The notes beneath the pieces are model-generated. The model did no database searches, was not told the origin of the DNA, and saw only the letters and a list, made by a program, of their open reading frames with translations. The position numbers and the translations under genes were made by a program. A stretch of DNA of 64,000 nucleotides from Anaerobium acetethylicum (GTDB lineage Bacteria; Bacillota; Clostridia; Lachnospirales; Lachnospiraceae). The stretch covers positions 362,291-426,290 of the forward strand of contig NZ_FMKA01000001.1 in assembly GCF_900096945.1 (NCBI RefSeq), given 5' to 3'. Shown here in pieces: positions 26,935 through 34,936 of the stretch (positions within the stretch are counted from its first letter, which is position 1; each line of letters begins with the position of its first letter).

Positions 26935-27557
26935 TCTCTTTCCATTTTCGAAAATACGCATCCGCAGTAATCCTGCCTGTACATTCCATACTGCGCTGTC
27001 AGCTCAACAGAACGCTTGAATCCGTTCTTTTTCTTGAAATCGGAATAGAGATAGGCAATTCCCGTTTCTTCTGAAATCTTCTTTCCTATCTCGTTCAGCT
27101 GATCCGCATTTTTATGAGGGCTGATCGACAGGGTCGTCGTGAAATAATCGAATCCGCCCTCTCTGGCCCTTTTGGCAGTCTCCCTAAGGCGCAGCTCAAA
27201 GCATCTGGAGCATCGTTCTCCTCCTTCAGGCTCTTTTTCAAGTCCCCTGGTCTCTGCATAAAACAGGTCGGTATCATAGTCTCCTTCAAGAAATGAAATC
27301 TTATGCAGCACATCCAGACGGTCTGCGAATTCCCTCTGTTCAGCCGCTCTTTTCTCATATTCCTCTGGCGGGAAGATGTTCGGGTTATAATAGTACACGG
27401 TAATCTCGAAATACGCAGACAGATATTCCAGCACATAACTGCTGCAAGGCGCACAGCAGCTATGAAGCAGCAGTCGCGGTACTTCGCCATTTTTTTCCAG
27501 GGCATCCGTGATCTGATCAAGCTCTTTCTGATAATTCCTTTTTGGTATACCGTTCAT
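26919..27557 (-). CDS. queH: Epoxyqueuosine reductase QueH
   Basis: 212 residues. Conserved cysteines in LLHSCCAPCSSYV, GERCSRCFELRL and DYCGCVF match the QueH family, the non-B12 epoxyqueuosine reductase that finishes queuosine in tRNA. Tgt, which inserts the base, is encoded at 39226. AAGGAG precedes the ATG. It lies just downstream of the tRNA-Thr gene. Confidence 0.88.
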   Translation of the reverse strand: MNGIPKRNYQKELDQITDALEKNGEVPRLLLHSCCAPCSSYVLEYLSAYFEITVYYYNPNIFPPEEYEKRAAEQREFADRLDVLHKISFLEGDYDTDLFYAETRGLEKEPEGGERCSRCFELRLRETAKRAREGGFDYFTTTLSISPHKNADQLNEIGKKISEETGIAYLYSDFKKKNGFKRSVELTAQYGMYRQDYCGCVFSKMEREKSLN

Positions 27558-27672
27558 AATCGTACTCCTTACTATGGTGAAGCTGCAGTATCAAGTTCCG
27601 GCTGCTCCTCGGTTCTCGGGAGCATCCGGATTCGGATACCCTTGTACCCGCAGGTTCCAGGGCGCAAAAAAA

Positions 27673-27745
27673 AGCTTCCGATCGGACTCGAACCGACGAT
27701 CTGCTCATTACGAGTGAGCCGCTCTACCAACTGAGCCACGGAAGC
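27673..27745 (-). tRNA. tRNA-Thr (anticodon CGT)
   Basis: 73 bases with full cloverleaf: acceptor GCTTCCG/CGGAAGC, D stem GCTC/GAGC, anticodon stem GCTCA/TGAGC with loop CTCGTAA, T stem GTCGG/CCGAT with TTCGAGT loop, discriminator T. The anticodon CGT reads ACG. CCA is not encoded; a T run follows directly. Confidence 0.95.
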
Positions 27746-27923
27746 AAATGTAAAAACATTACAGTCCTATTATACTCGTTTTTCAAAAATTTGCAAGACA
27801 TTTTTTGGTTTTTTTCCAGTACAAACGTTCACGTATTACTGTTCACGCTGTGACTAGCAGCAAGCTGCTCGATGCACATTCTAAATAGCGCAGTTTTCTG
27901 TCATTGCAAGGGTCTTACTGTGC
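27746..27923. other. Gene-free stretch between the tRNA and the CNNM gene end
   Basis: 178 bases with two GTTCACG copies (about 27826 and 27844) and a small AGCAG/CTGCT hairpin. I find no ORF or clear promoter; the tRNA promoter probably lies here. Confidence 0.35.
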
Positions 27924-27973
27924 ATGAAGAATAACAGAGAGTCTGCCAAGGCAGACTCTCTGTTATTCTTCAT
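27924..27973. repeat. Perfect 24-bp inverted repeat at the CNNM gene end
   Basis: Arms 27924-27947 and 27950-27973 with a 2-base loop. The inner core (27938-27959, arms AGAGTCTGCC) is identical to cores at 33885-33906 and 41707-41728. The outer part on the right is the last codons and stop of the CNNM gene, mirrored exactly on the left. No T run follows. Confidence 0.85.
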
Positions 27974-29330
27974 CTTCAGTTGTATCTGCTGGCTGATTCT
28001 TTTCTTCTGCTATCCTGCTGACATGTACGCTCCTGATCATCTTATTCTCCACAGACATGATATGGAATCTATATCCTTCATGTTCAATTTCAAACACTTC
28101 ATCTTCTTCCGGAATTCTGTCAATCTTAGATATAAGGAATCCGTTGAGGGTTTCATAGTCCTCGTCTTCGAATTGTAATCCGAGTGCCAGCTCCACCTCT
28201 TCAAGAGGCGTGCTTCCTTCCATCATAAATGTTTCGTCAGACTGCTCTATGATATTGCTGTCATCTATGTCATACTCATCCATAATGTTACCCACTATTT
28301 CCTCGAGAATATCCTCCATAGCGACAAGCCCGGCTGTCTGGCCATATTCATCCACAACGATCACCATATGCATATTCTGTGACTGCATATTTTTGAACAG
28401 AAGGTTAATGTTCCTCGTTTCGGGAATAAAATCAGCTTCCCTTACAAGGCCTTCGATCTCCATGATAGACATGCCCCTCATTTCCGGATGGGAATAGGAT
28501 TTCATGGCATTCTTCAGGTGCAGTACACCAATGATATTATCAAGATTGCCGTCGTAGACCGGAAATCGGGAATTCCGCTGGTTCAGTATGAAAGCAAGGG
28601 CATCATCAAGCGTCATTTCCCCATCAAGGGCAATCATGTTCTTTCTGTGCGTCATGATATCCTTTGCTTCTTTATCAGCAAACTCGATGATATTGTTTAT
28701 CATCTGCGCTTCGCTTGCCTGCAGCACGCCCTGCTCATGGCCTTCATTTACCATATATATAATTTCTTCTTCGGTCACATCCTCCGCTTCATCAAACGGG
28801 CTGATTCCGAAGACGGAAACCACATTTTCTCCGAATTTTACCACCAGCCATATGAAAGGGCTGAAAAGCACGATTATGAAATTCACAGGACTAACCAGAA
28901 AATAAGCCAGCTGATTGCATCGCTTGATTCCTATTCTTTTCGGAATCAGCACGCCAAATGCCAGCATGATAAACATGACTGAAAATACAGCCAGCACCAG
29001 CGATACCGCATCGCTGACATTCGTATTGATTGCAGGAATCCCCCTGATCATCAGCCCGGCCAGGAAGCCTCTGATCCCTGTGACCGTAAACATACCGGCA
29101 GTAATGCCCGTAAGCATGGAGATGGTATGAACTGCTGCTATCAGATAAGAGGGGTTTTCAATGAATCTCAGCAGCCGCAAAGACTTCCTGTCTCCCTCCT
29201 GAGCCTTCAGACTGACCTCCATCTCACTTATGCTCTGTGCTGCTGCACCAAACCCAAACATAATCGCATCTAATGCTGTTAAAATAATCAAAAATGTAAT
29301 ACCGTCAACAAGACTCCCGCCTTCTGCCAT
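27963..29330 (-). CDS. CNNM/CBS/CorC-domain membrane protein (hemolysin C family)
   Basis: 455 residues from the ATG at 29330 (AAGGAG upstream; the in-frame TTG at 29360 is less likely). About four membrane helices in an N-terminal CNNM domain, a pair of CBS domains (~190-320, DIMTHRKNMIALD), and a C-terminal CorC_HlyC transporter-associated domain (~340-420). Family members are linked to magnesium/cobalt transport; 'hemolysin' is a historical name. The acidic tail (DTTEDEE) overlaps a large palindrome. Confidence 0.88.
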   Translation of the reverse strand: MAEGGSLVDGITFLIILTALDAIMFGFGAAAQSISEMEVSLKAQEGDRKSLRLLRFIENPSYLIAAVHTISMLTGITAGMFTVTGIRGFLAGLMIRGIPAINTNVSDAVSLVLAVFSVMFIMLAFGVLIPKRIGIKRCNQLAYFLVSPVNFIIVLFSPFIWLVVKFGENVVSVFGISPFDEAEDVTEEEIIYMVNEGHEQGVLQASEAQMINNIIEFADKEAKDIMTHRKNMIALDGEMTLDDALAFILNQRNSRFPVYDGNLDNIIGVLHLKNAMKSYSHPEMRGMSIMEIEGLVREADFIPETRNINLLFKNMQSQNMHMVIVVDEYGQTAGLVAMEDILEEIVGNIMDEYDIDDSNIIEQSDETFMMEGSTPLEEVELALGLQFEDEDYETLNGFLISKIDRIPEEDEVFEIEHEGYRFHIMSVENKMIRSVHVSRIAEEKNQPADTTEDEE

Positions 29331-29383
29331 TAATTCATGCTCCTTTTTTACCGGTTTCAATTTTAAATTCTGTCTAAAAGCCC

Positions 29384-30553
29384 CTAATTATCAAAATAAT
29401 CAATGGCCTCAACAATTTTTCCGTTTTTCAAATAAACTCTTGGTATTCGTTTCCCAAGATCACAGACAAATTCATAATTGAACCGGTCTGCCAGATTTCC
29501 CATTTCCTCTACACTGATCCTCTGATTTCCATTTACGCCGATCAAAGTCGCCTCATCACCTTCCGAAACACCATCAATATCAGAAACGTCAACCATAAAC
29601 TGGTCCATACAGACGCGCCCAAGAATCGGTGCCTTTTTACCTCTGATCAGGACCCATCCTTTTGAAGAAAGGCTTCTCGGGTATCCGTCCCCGTAGCCAA
29701 CAGGTATGGTCGCCACCCGCATGTCTGCAGGAGCTCTGTATGTGGCTCCGTAACTTATCCCTTCACCCTTTTCAACATTCTTGATGTATACTATATGGCT
29801 GATCAGCGTCATAGCAGGGGTTAATTTGACCGCTTCCTTCGACACCTCGTCCGAAGGGTACAGTCCGTACATTGCAATGCCCGGACGTACAGCATCGATA
29901 TTGGCCTCCTGAAGGTCGATACTTCCGGCACTGTTAGAACAGTGCCTTATCTTGAATTTTATGCCTTCCTTTTCAAGATCTCCTAAAAATTCTTTGAATT
30001 TTCTCAGCTGTTCAAAAGAAAAAGATTTGTCCAGTTCATCCGCTTTGACGAAATGAGTGAAAATCCCCTCAAGTTCCACATTCGGCAGACTGCTTATCTC
30101 CCTGACGATTTCAAAACTTTCTCTGCATGGCTTAATCCCGATCCGGTTCATCCCCGTATCCATTTTGATATGCATGATAACCTTTTTCCCGAGCCTGACG
30201 GCCGTTTCAGAAAGGCTTTTCGCCATATCAAGCTTAAACACTGCAGGTCTAATTCCATAGTTCACAATATCTTCATAATGTTCCGGAAACGTAAATCCCA
30301 GAATCAGAACAGGCTTTTCGATCCCGTTTCTTCTGAGGCTCAGCGCCTCTTCAACCGTTGCAACAGCAAAACCGAAAACAAAGTCCTGCGGTTCAATAAG
30401 CCGGGCAATCGGCAGTGCTCCATGACCGTACGCATCCGTCTTAACGACAGCGATTACCTTTGTTCCGTCTTTTAAATTATTTCTGATTGCAAGCATATTG
30501 CCTTCAATCGCATCCAAATCTATCTTTGCACAAACTCTTCTATATTCTTTCAT
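29384..30553 (-). CDS. alr: Alanine racemase
   Basis: 389 residues from the ATG at 30553 (AGAGG upstream; extension to 30592 rejected). PLP lysine Lys38 in VVKTDAYGHGA and the catalytic tyrosine region ISYGATYRAP. It supplies D-alanine for peptidoglycan. It is part of a tight cluster nnr-alr with acpS upstream, an arrangement commonly seen in Firmicutes. Confidence 0.94.
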   Translation of the reverse strand: MKEYRRVCAKIDLDAIEGNMLAIRNNLKDGTKVIAVVKTDAYGHGALPIARLIEPQDFVFGFAVATVEEALSLRRNGIEKPVLILGFTFPEHYEDIVNYGIRPAVFKLDMAKSLSETAVRLGKKVIMHIKMDTGMNRIGIKPCRESFEIVREISSLPNVELEGIFTHFVKADELDKSFSFEQLRKFKEFLGDLEKEGIKFKIRHCSNSAGSIDLQEANIDAVRPGIAMYGLYPSDEVSKEAVKLTPAMTLISHIVYIKNVEKGEGISYGATYRAPADMRVATIPVGYGDGYPRSLSSKGWVLIRGKKAPILGRVCMDQFMVDVSDIDGVSEGDEATLIGVNGNQRISVEEMGNLADRFNYEFVCDLGKRIPRVYLKNGKIVEAIDYFDN

Positions 30554-30629
30554 CTTTATTCTTCCTCTGCTGCCGCTTACTTTTTTAAGCATTTTATTTT
30601 AAGCTGTCCGGGCCGATTCCAGACACTCA

Positions 30630-32114
30630 TTATCTTACAATATCAGCCAGGCTGTCAATAATATCATGGGCCATCATGGAATACTGTCCTTTGTTTTCTG
30701 CGGCTATATCTCCTGCCATTCCATGAATGAGAACTCCTAAAGTGGCAGCCTCAACAATTGTGGTGTTCTGCGAGAGCAGTCCTATGATAATTCCTGTCAG
30801 GACGTCTCCCGATCCCCCGGTTGCCATGCCGTTGTTCCCTGTCTGGTTCATATACACTGCACCCGTTCCGTCTGCAACAACCGTCCTGGCATCCTTAAGC
30901 ACACAGACAACATGGTGCTTCCTAGCAAATTCATCTGCCTCTGCAAGAAGATTCTGGGCAATCCCTTTTATATCTCTTTTCAGAAGCCTGGACATTTCTC
31001 CCAGATGGGGAGTCAGTATAATATCCTGTTTATGGTTTTCAAGAAGTTCAATATGCTCTGAAACAAGATTGATTCCGTCTGCATCGATTATTACGGGAAC
31101 CTTTGCATTTCCCAGCAGTATATTCAGTATCGTCTTAGCTTCGATTCCCTTGCCGATTCCCGGTCCGATTCCTATGACATCTGCCCATCCTATGATCTCT
31201 TTAAAAGCTGTAACATCTATATGAAATCTGTCATAGGTCGAAAGTATTGCCTCCGGAAGCATGGTTTGCAGAATCTCTCTGTTCTCGCTTGGCGTATAGA
31301 TTCTTACCAGACCGGCACCAGTCCTGTATGCGGCCTTGGCTGCCAGGTATGCGGCGCCGCTCATGTTGCATGATCCCGCGATTATGAGGATTTTGCCATA
31401 AGTGCCTTTGTTAGAATAAGGCCGTCTGTCGGGTATCCTTTTCAGATCTGATTCATCGTATGTATATACCTTCGGCAGGATGCCTTCAAATCCGAGATCT
31501 GTAATCCCAATATCTCTGACCTCGGTCCTGCCGCAATAAACCGCACCAGGATACAGAACCTGACCGAGTTTTTTATAGGCAAATGCAGCAGTAACATCAG
31601 CCTTCACTGCTGTCCCCAGAACCTGCCCGGTGTCCGCAGACACTCCGCTCGGAATGTCTGCTGCAAGCACCCTGGCATCCATGCTGTTGATCCGATCAAC
31701 CGCTTCTGCATAACGGCCGCTGATTTCCGTATTCAGGCCTATGCCAAACAGAGCATCCACAACTGTCGTATATTCCCTGTCAGGAATAGTGTTTTCCACT
31801 TCTTTTCCATGATTTTTCAGAAGCGCCATCTGTGTGCCGGCATCTTCTGAAAGCCGGTCTTCATCACCTATGAACGCCACATCAACCTCATATCCTTTTA
31901 AAAAAAGAAGTCTTGCAGCTGCAAATCCGTCTCCTCCATTGTTACCGGCCCCGCATACGATCAATATTCTTTTCAGATTGAACTCTCCGTTTTCAAGTTC
32001 TTCAACAATGGAAAGTGCTGCCCTTTCCATAAGAACCATCGACGGAACTCCGATTTTTTCAATTGTGGCCTTGTCGCATCTTTTCATTTCGCTGCTGTTT
32101 ACAAGGTATTTCAT
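30630..32114 (-). CDS. nnr: Bifunctional NAD(P)H-hydrate epimerase / ADP-dependent NAD(P)H-hydrate dehydratase
   Basis: 494 residues. N-terminal YjeF epimerase domain (1-~210, VCGAGNNGGDGFAAARLL) and C-terminal ribokinase-like dehydratase (~220-494, GPGIGKGIEAK and GNNGMATGGSGDVLTGII). It repairs damaged NADH and NADPH. Its start overlaps the acpS stop by 4 bases, indicating coupled translation. Confidence 0.93.
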   Translation of the reverse strand: MKYLVNSSEMKRCDKATIEKIGVPSMVLMERAALSIVEELENGEFNLKRILIVCGAGNNGGDGFAAARLLFLKGYEVDVAFIGDEDRLSEDAGTQMALLKNHGKEVENTIPDREYTTVVDALFGIGLNTEISGRYAEAVDRINSMDARVLAADIPSGVSADTGQVLGTAVKADVTAAFAYKKLGQVLYPGAVYCGRTEVRDIGITDLGFEGILPKVYTYDESDLKRIPDRRPYSNKGTYGKILIIAGSCNMSGAAYLAAKAAYRTGAGLVRIYTPSENREILQTMLPEAILSTYDRFHIDVTAFKEIIGWADVIGIGPGIGKGIEAKTILNILLGNAKVPVIIDADGINLVSEHIELLENHKQDIILTPHLGEMSRLLKRDIKGIAQNLLAEADEFARKHHVVCVLKDARTVVADGTGAVYMNQTGNNGMATGGSGDVLTGIIIGLLSQNTTIVEAATLGVLIHGMAGDIAAENKGQYSMMAHDIIDSLADIVR

Positions 32115-32479
32115 ATGCTCTCATCCTCTCCAACTGCAAATGCGGAAACCAGTTCCTTTGTGTTTGAAATCGTTACATACATGTTTTTTATATGAAGCTC
32201 ATCAGCCCTTTTCTTCGCTCCCCCGTACAGGTTCACGTATGGCTTTCCCCTCTCGTCCCGGAGCACCTCAATGTCTTTGGGCCCGAATCCGGAAAAACCT
32301 GTGCCAAGTACCTTTGATACGGCTTCTTTGACTGCAAAATTCCCGGCAGACTTTCGTGCATTTCCCTTCATGAACGCAATCTCTTCATACGTAAAATAAC
32401 GCGCCAAAAAAGCCTCTTTTTTACAGGCTTTTTCAACACGGCCAATTTCAATTAAATCTGTGCCTATTCCCTTTATCAT
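32111..32479 (-). CDS. acpS: Holo-[acyl-carrier-protein] synthase
   Basis: 122 residues from the ATG at 32479, where AAGGAAA lies upstream; longer in-frame extensions overlap the preceding gene. Motifs GIGTDLIEIGRV with the magnesium-binding Asp8 and NFAVKEAVSKVLGTGFSGF are diagnostic. It transfers phosphopantetheine to acyl carrier protein. Confidence 0.94.
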   Translation of the reverse strand: MIKGIGTDLIEIGRVEKACKKEAFLARYFTYEEIAFMKGNARKSAGNFAVKEAVSKVLGTGFSGFGPKDIEVLRDERGKPYVNLYGGAKKRADELHIKNMYVTISNTKELVSAFAVGEDESI

Positions 32480-32480
32480 T

Positions 32481-33086
32481 TTATATTTCCTTATATTCCA
32501 AATCAAATAGATCGACGATTTCTGGTCCCAGTATATCATGCATATAAGAATAAATTTCAGCATTCTTCTGTTCCATATCCTGCTTCCGGATAATATTTTT
32601 CTTAAGTTCAATCCGTACCTGTTTGATCCATTCACCGATTTTGCGAATGCCTGAAGCATTCTCCTGAAGAATGCCATAGCACACATCCATACTCTGAAGC
32701 ATCAGTATCTCATTAGCTTCCTTGATGCTTCTGGGAATATCCAGAAGCTCATCATCGTAGCTTTCGATTTTCTCGTTGATTTCTATAATCAGCCTCTGAT
32801 TCTCTTCGAGTTTTTTCCCGCTCGAAGGATTTGTATCAGCAGCATCCATATGATCAACTATTTCCTGCATCAGATCGGATTTTATTCTTTTTAAATCTTT
32901 TATATCATTTACCAGTTTCCCCTGTCTTTTCAACAGGTCGTTGAGTGCCTTCTCGCTATCCCTGACTGCTGAAGTCTTTGCAGTGTCTGGTATGAGATTG
33001 TGCCATTTTTTATCCAGAGTCAGAATTGGCACCTTTTTATTTTCCAGCGACTTCCTGAACTCTTCTATTTCTTTTACCCCTGCCAT
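32481..33086 (-). CDS. Hypothetical coiled-coil protein
   Basis: About 201 residues, not recognised as a named family. It is almost entirely charged helix with heptad-like stretches (about 45-85 and 95-120) and one cysteine. It has no membrane helix or signal. The start at 33086 (MAGVKEIEE) is chosen because AAGG lies 9 bases upstream; ATG 33095 is an alternative. It sits between rex and acpS, ending one base before the acpS start, so it is co-transcribed with rex and the alr cluster. Confidence 0.75.
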   Translation of the reverse strand: MAGVKEIEEFRKSLENKKVPILTLDKKWHNLIPDTAKTSAVRDSEKALNDLLKRQGKLVNDIKDLKRIKSDLMQEIVDHMDAADTNPSSGKKLEENQRLIIEINEKIESYDDELLDIPRSIKEANEILMLQSMDVCYGILQENASGIRKIGEWIKQVRIELKKNIIRKQDMEQKNAEIYSYMHDILGPEIVDLFDLEYKEI

Positions 33087-33116
33087 GGCTTCCATCCTTA
33101 TCCGCTCATACTGTGG

Positions 33117-33767
33117 CTATTTCTGTTCTTCCCTGCTCTTTTCAACACTTGTGATGTTATAGGAAAGCCGCATCAGGCTTTCTGATAAATGAACATTTTC
33201 CACAAGCACATCTTCAGGAAGATTCAAATCTGTATGCGCAAAATTCCAGATTGCTTTTACTCCACAATTAACAAGGCGTTCTGCAACTTCTTTCGCTGCT
33301 GTTTTTGGTATTGTCAAAGTTGCAATATCAACTTCATTTTCCTTAATGTAAGCTTCCAGTTCTGACAACGGCAATACTTCTATGTCGCGGATTTTTTTTC
33401 CTATCCTTTCAGGATTGATATCAAAAAGTGCTGTCATAATGAAGCCTCTTTTTTCAAATGCCACGTAATTAGCGATGGCATGTCCTAAATTTCCAGCACC
33501 AATGATTATCACATTATGCTTTTTGTCCAGGCCCAGAATCTTGGCAATTTCGGAATAGAGGAATTTTACATTATAACCATATCCCTGCTGGCCGAACCCT
33601 CCAAAATTATTCAAATCCTGTCTGATCTGGGATGCCGTCACTTTCATCCGCGAACTCAGTTCGCTTGATGAAATCCTTTCCACTCCTGATTCAATCAATT
33701 CACCTAAATATCTATAATATCTCGGCAGCCTTCTGATGACTGCTTTTGAAATCTCTTTTTCTTCCAC
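33117..33767 (-). CDS. rex: Redox-sensing transcriptional repressor Rex
   Basis: 216 residues, GTG start with AGGAGG 8 bases upstream. N-terminal winged helix (ISSSELSSRMKVTASQIRQDL, NFGGFGQQGYGY) and a C-terminal Rossmann domain (VIIGAGNLGHAIANY). Rex releases DNA when NADH rises and controls fermentation genes. It heads the rex/coiled-coil/acpS/nnr/alr run. Confidence 0.95.
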   Translation of the reverse strand: MEEKEISKAVIRRLPRYYRYLGELIESGVERISSSELSSRMKVTASQIRQDLNNFGGFGQQGYGYNVKFLYSEIAKILGLDKKHNVIIIGAGNLGHAIANYVAFEKRGFIMTALFDINPERIGKKIRDIEVLPLSELEAYIKENEVDIATLTIPKTAAKEVAERLVNCGVKAIWNFAHTDLNLPEDVLVENVHLSESLMRLSYNITSVEKSREEQK

Positions 33768-33808
33768 CGGATCAACCTCCTATTTATGTCTATGCTTTAT
33801 TATATATA

Positions 33809-33836
33809 AATGTTAAATTATTGTCAACAATTAACA
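33809..33836. promoter_or_regulatory. Possible Rex-type operator upstream of rex
   Basis: The sequence holds TGTTAA and TTAACA arms and an inner TTGTCAA-CAA-TTAACA, close to the Rex consensus TTGTTAA-N4-TTAACAA but with a 3-base spacer and one mismatch. Autoregulation is plausible but weakly supported. Confidence 0.3.
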
Positions 33837-33873
33837 GTTTCAAAGGGATAAGATTACCAGGATTGTAGCATAT

Positions 33874-33917
33874 GCATAGAAGAAAGAGTCTGCCAAGGCA
33901 GACTCTTTCTTCTATGC
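33874..33917. repeat. 21-bp inverted repeat after mscS with shared core
   Basis: Arms 33874-33894 and 33897-33917, 2-base loop, beginning 7 bases after the mscS stop. The core 33885-33906 is identical to those at 27938-27959 and 41707-41728; the outer arms are unique to this copy. Confidence 0.85.
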
Positions 33918-33923
33918 GGCCTT

Positions 33924-34823
33924 TTACCCGATGACATTCTGATTCATCATCTGTTTTGAAAGGCTGATATCAATCCGGCTGTTTGGAAGTTCAATCTGAT
34001 TTTCGTCAAATGCAAGCTTAATGTCCTCTGTCACCTTCCACTTCGTCGAATTAAAGTCCGATATATGTACCCAGAACTTGCATCCGATTACAACAGCCCT
34101 TTCTTCAAGGGCACCTACGAATATAGAGATTTCATCTTCTTTCAACACCTTTTCATCAGCATCAAGAAGCTCCCTGATGATTTCTTTTGCTTTCTTCAGG
34201 TCTGCTTTATAATCTATTCTGACGCTTATAGAAATCATTCTCTTGTCCTGTGCCGTCACATTTGTAAGACTTATATTCGCAAGTATTCCATTAGGAATTA
34301 CTACCACCTTATTATCTGATGTCAGCAGCCTTGTGTGGAAAAGTTCAATAGAAACTACTGTTCCTTCATTCTTCTTATTGTCTTCAATAATGTAATCTCC
34401 CACTACAAAAGGTTTAACAATAAGGATAATGACTCCTCCGGCAAAATTCGACAAGCTCCCCTGAAGAGCCAGTCCTATTGCAAGTCCGGCCGAGCCAAGC
34501 AGGGCAATAAACGAAGTAGTCGGTATACCGAACAGCTCTATAATCAGAAGCAGAAGCACCATGTACAGGAGCGCCCTGACAATCGAATCGAGAAATCCGA
34601 TTACACCGTCATTTACTCCTGTTTTCATCAGAGAACGGTTTACTATTTTCAGCATCACCCTGATCAGTTTGCGACCCGCCAGAATAATTGCAATTGCGAT
34701 CAGTACCTTGATTCCAAAATCAAGGATCCCGGGGATCCTTTCACTGAAAAATTCAATTATCATATTGCTGTCAACAGATTTTATATCAATTTGTTGAATA
34801 TCATCTACACTCTCAAATAACAT
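33924..34823 (-). CDS. Small-conductance mechanosensitive channel, MscS family
   Basis: 299 residues with three N-terminal membrane helices. The pore helix TM3 has the Gly/Ala-rich pattern GLALQGSLSNFAGGVIILIVKPF, followed by a beta domain and C-terminal domain. It opens under membrane tension to release solutes on osmotic downshock. CAGGAG precedes the ATG. It stands alone between palindromes. Confidence 0.92.
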   Translation of the reverse strand: MLFESVDDIQQIDIKSVDSNMIIEFFSERIPGILDFGIKVLIAIAIILAGRKLIRVMLKIVNRSLMKTGVNDGVIGFLDSIVRALLYMVLLLLIIELFGIPTTSFIALLGSAGLAIGLALQGSLSNFAGGVIILIVKPFVVGDYIIEDNKKNEGTVVSIELFHTRLLTSDNKVVVIPNGILANISLTNVTAQDKRMISISVRIDYKADLKKAKEIIRELLDADEKVLKEDEISIFVGALEERAVVIGCKFWVHISDFNSTKWKVTEDIKLAFDENQIELPNSRIDISLSKQMMNQNVIG

Positions 34824-34862
34824 TTTATTACTCCTGACTTTTATATTTGCTTTAATTCAAGA

Positions 34863-34892
34863 ATATGCACACGGCATAGGCCATGTGCATAT
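34863..34892. other. Hairpin between glgB and mscS
   Basis: Arms ATATGCACA and TGTGCATAT with a 12-base loop, 45 bases after the glgB stop, no T run. Confidence 0.4.
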
Positions 34893-34936
34893 GTTGTCTG
34901 TTCAATAATTTTTGCCTTAATTCCTGAAGTCCTTTT

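Noticed and set aside
27963..29330. Hemolysin toxin
   Set aside because: The CNNM-CBS-CorC layout is that of ion-transport-linked membrane proteins; the toxin name is historical.
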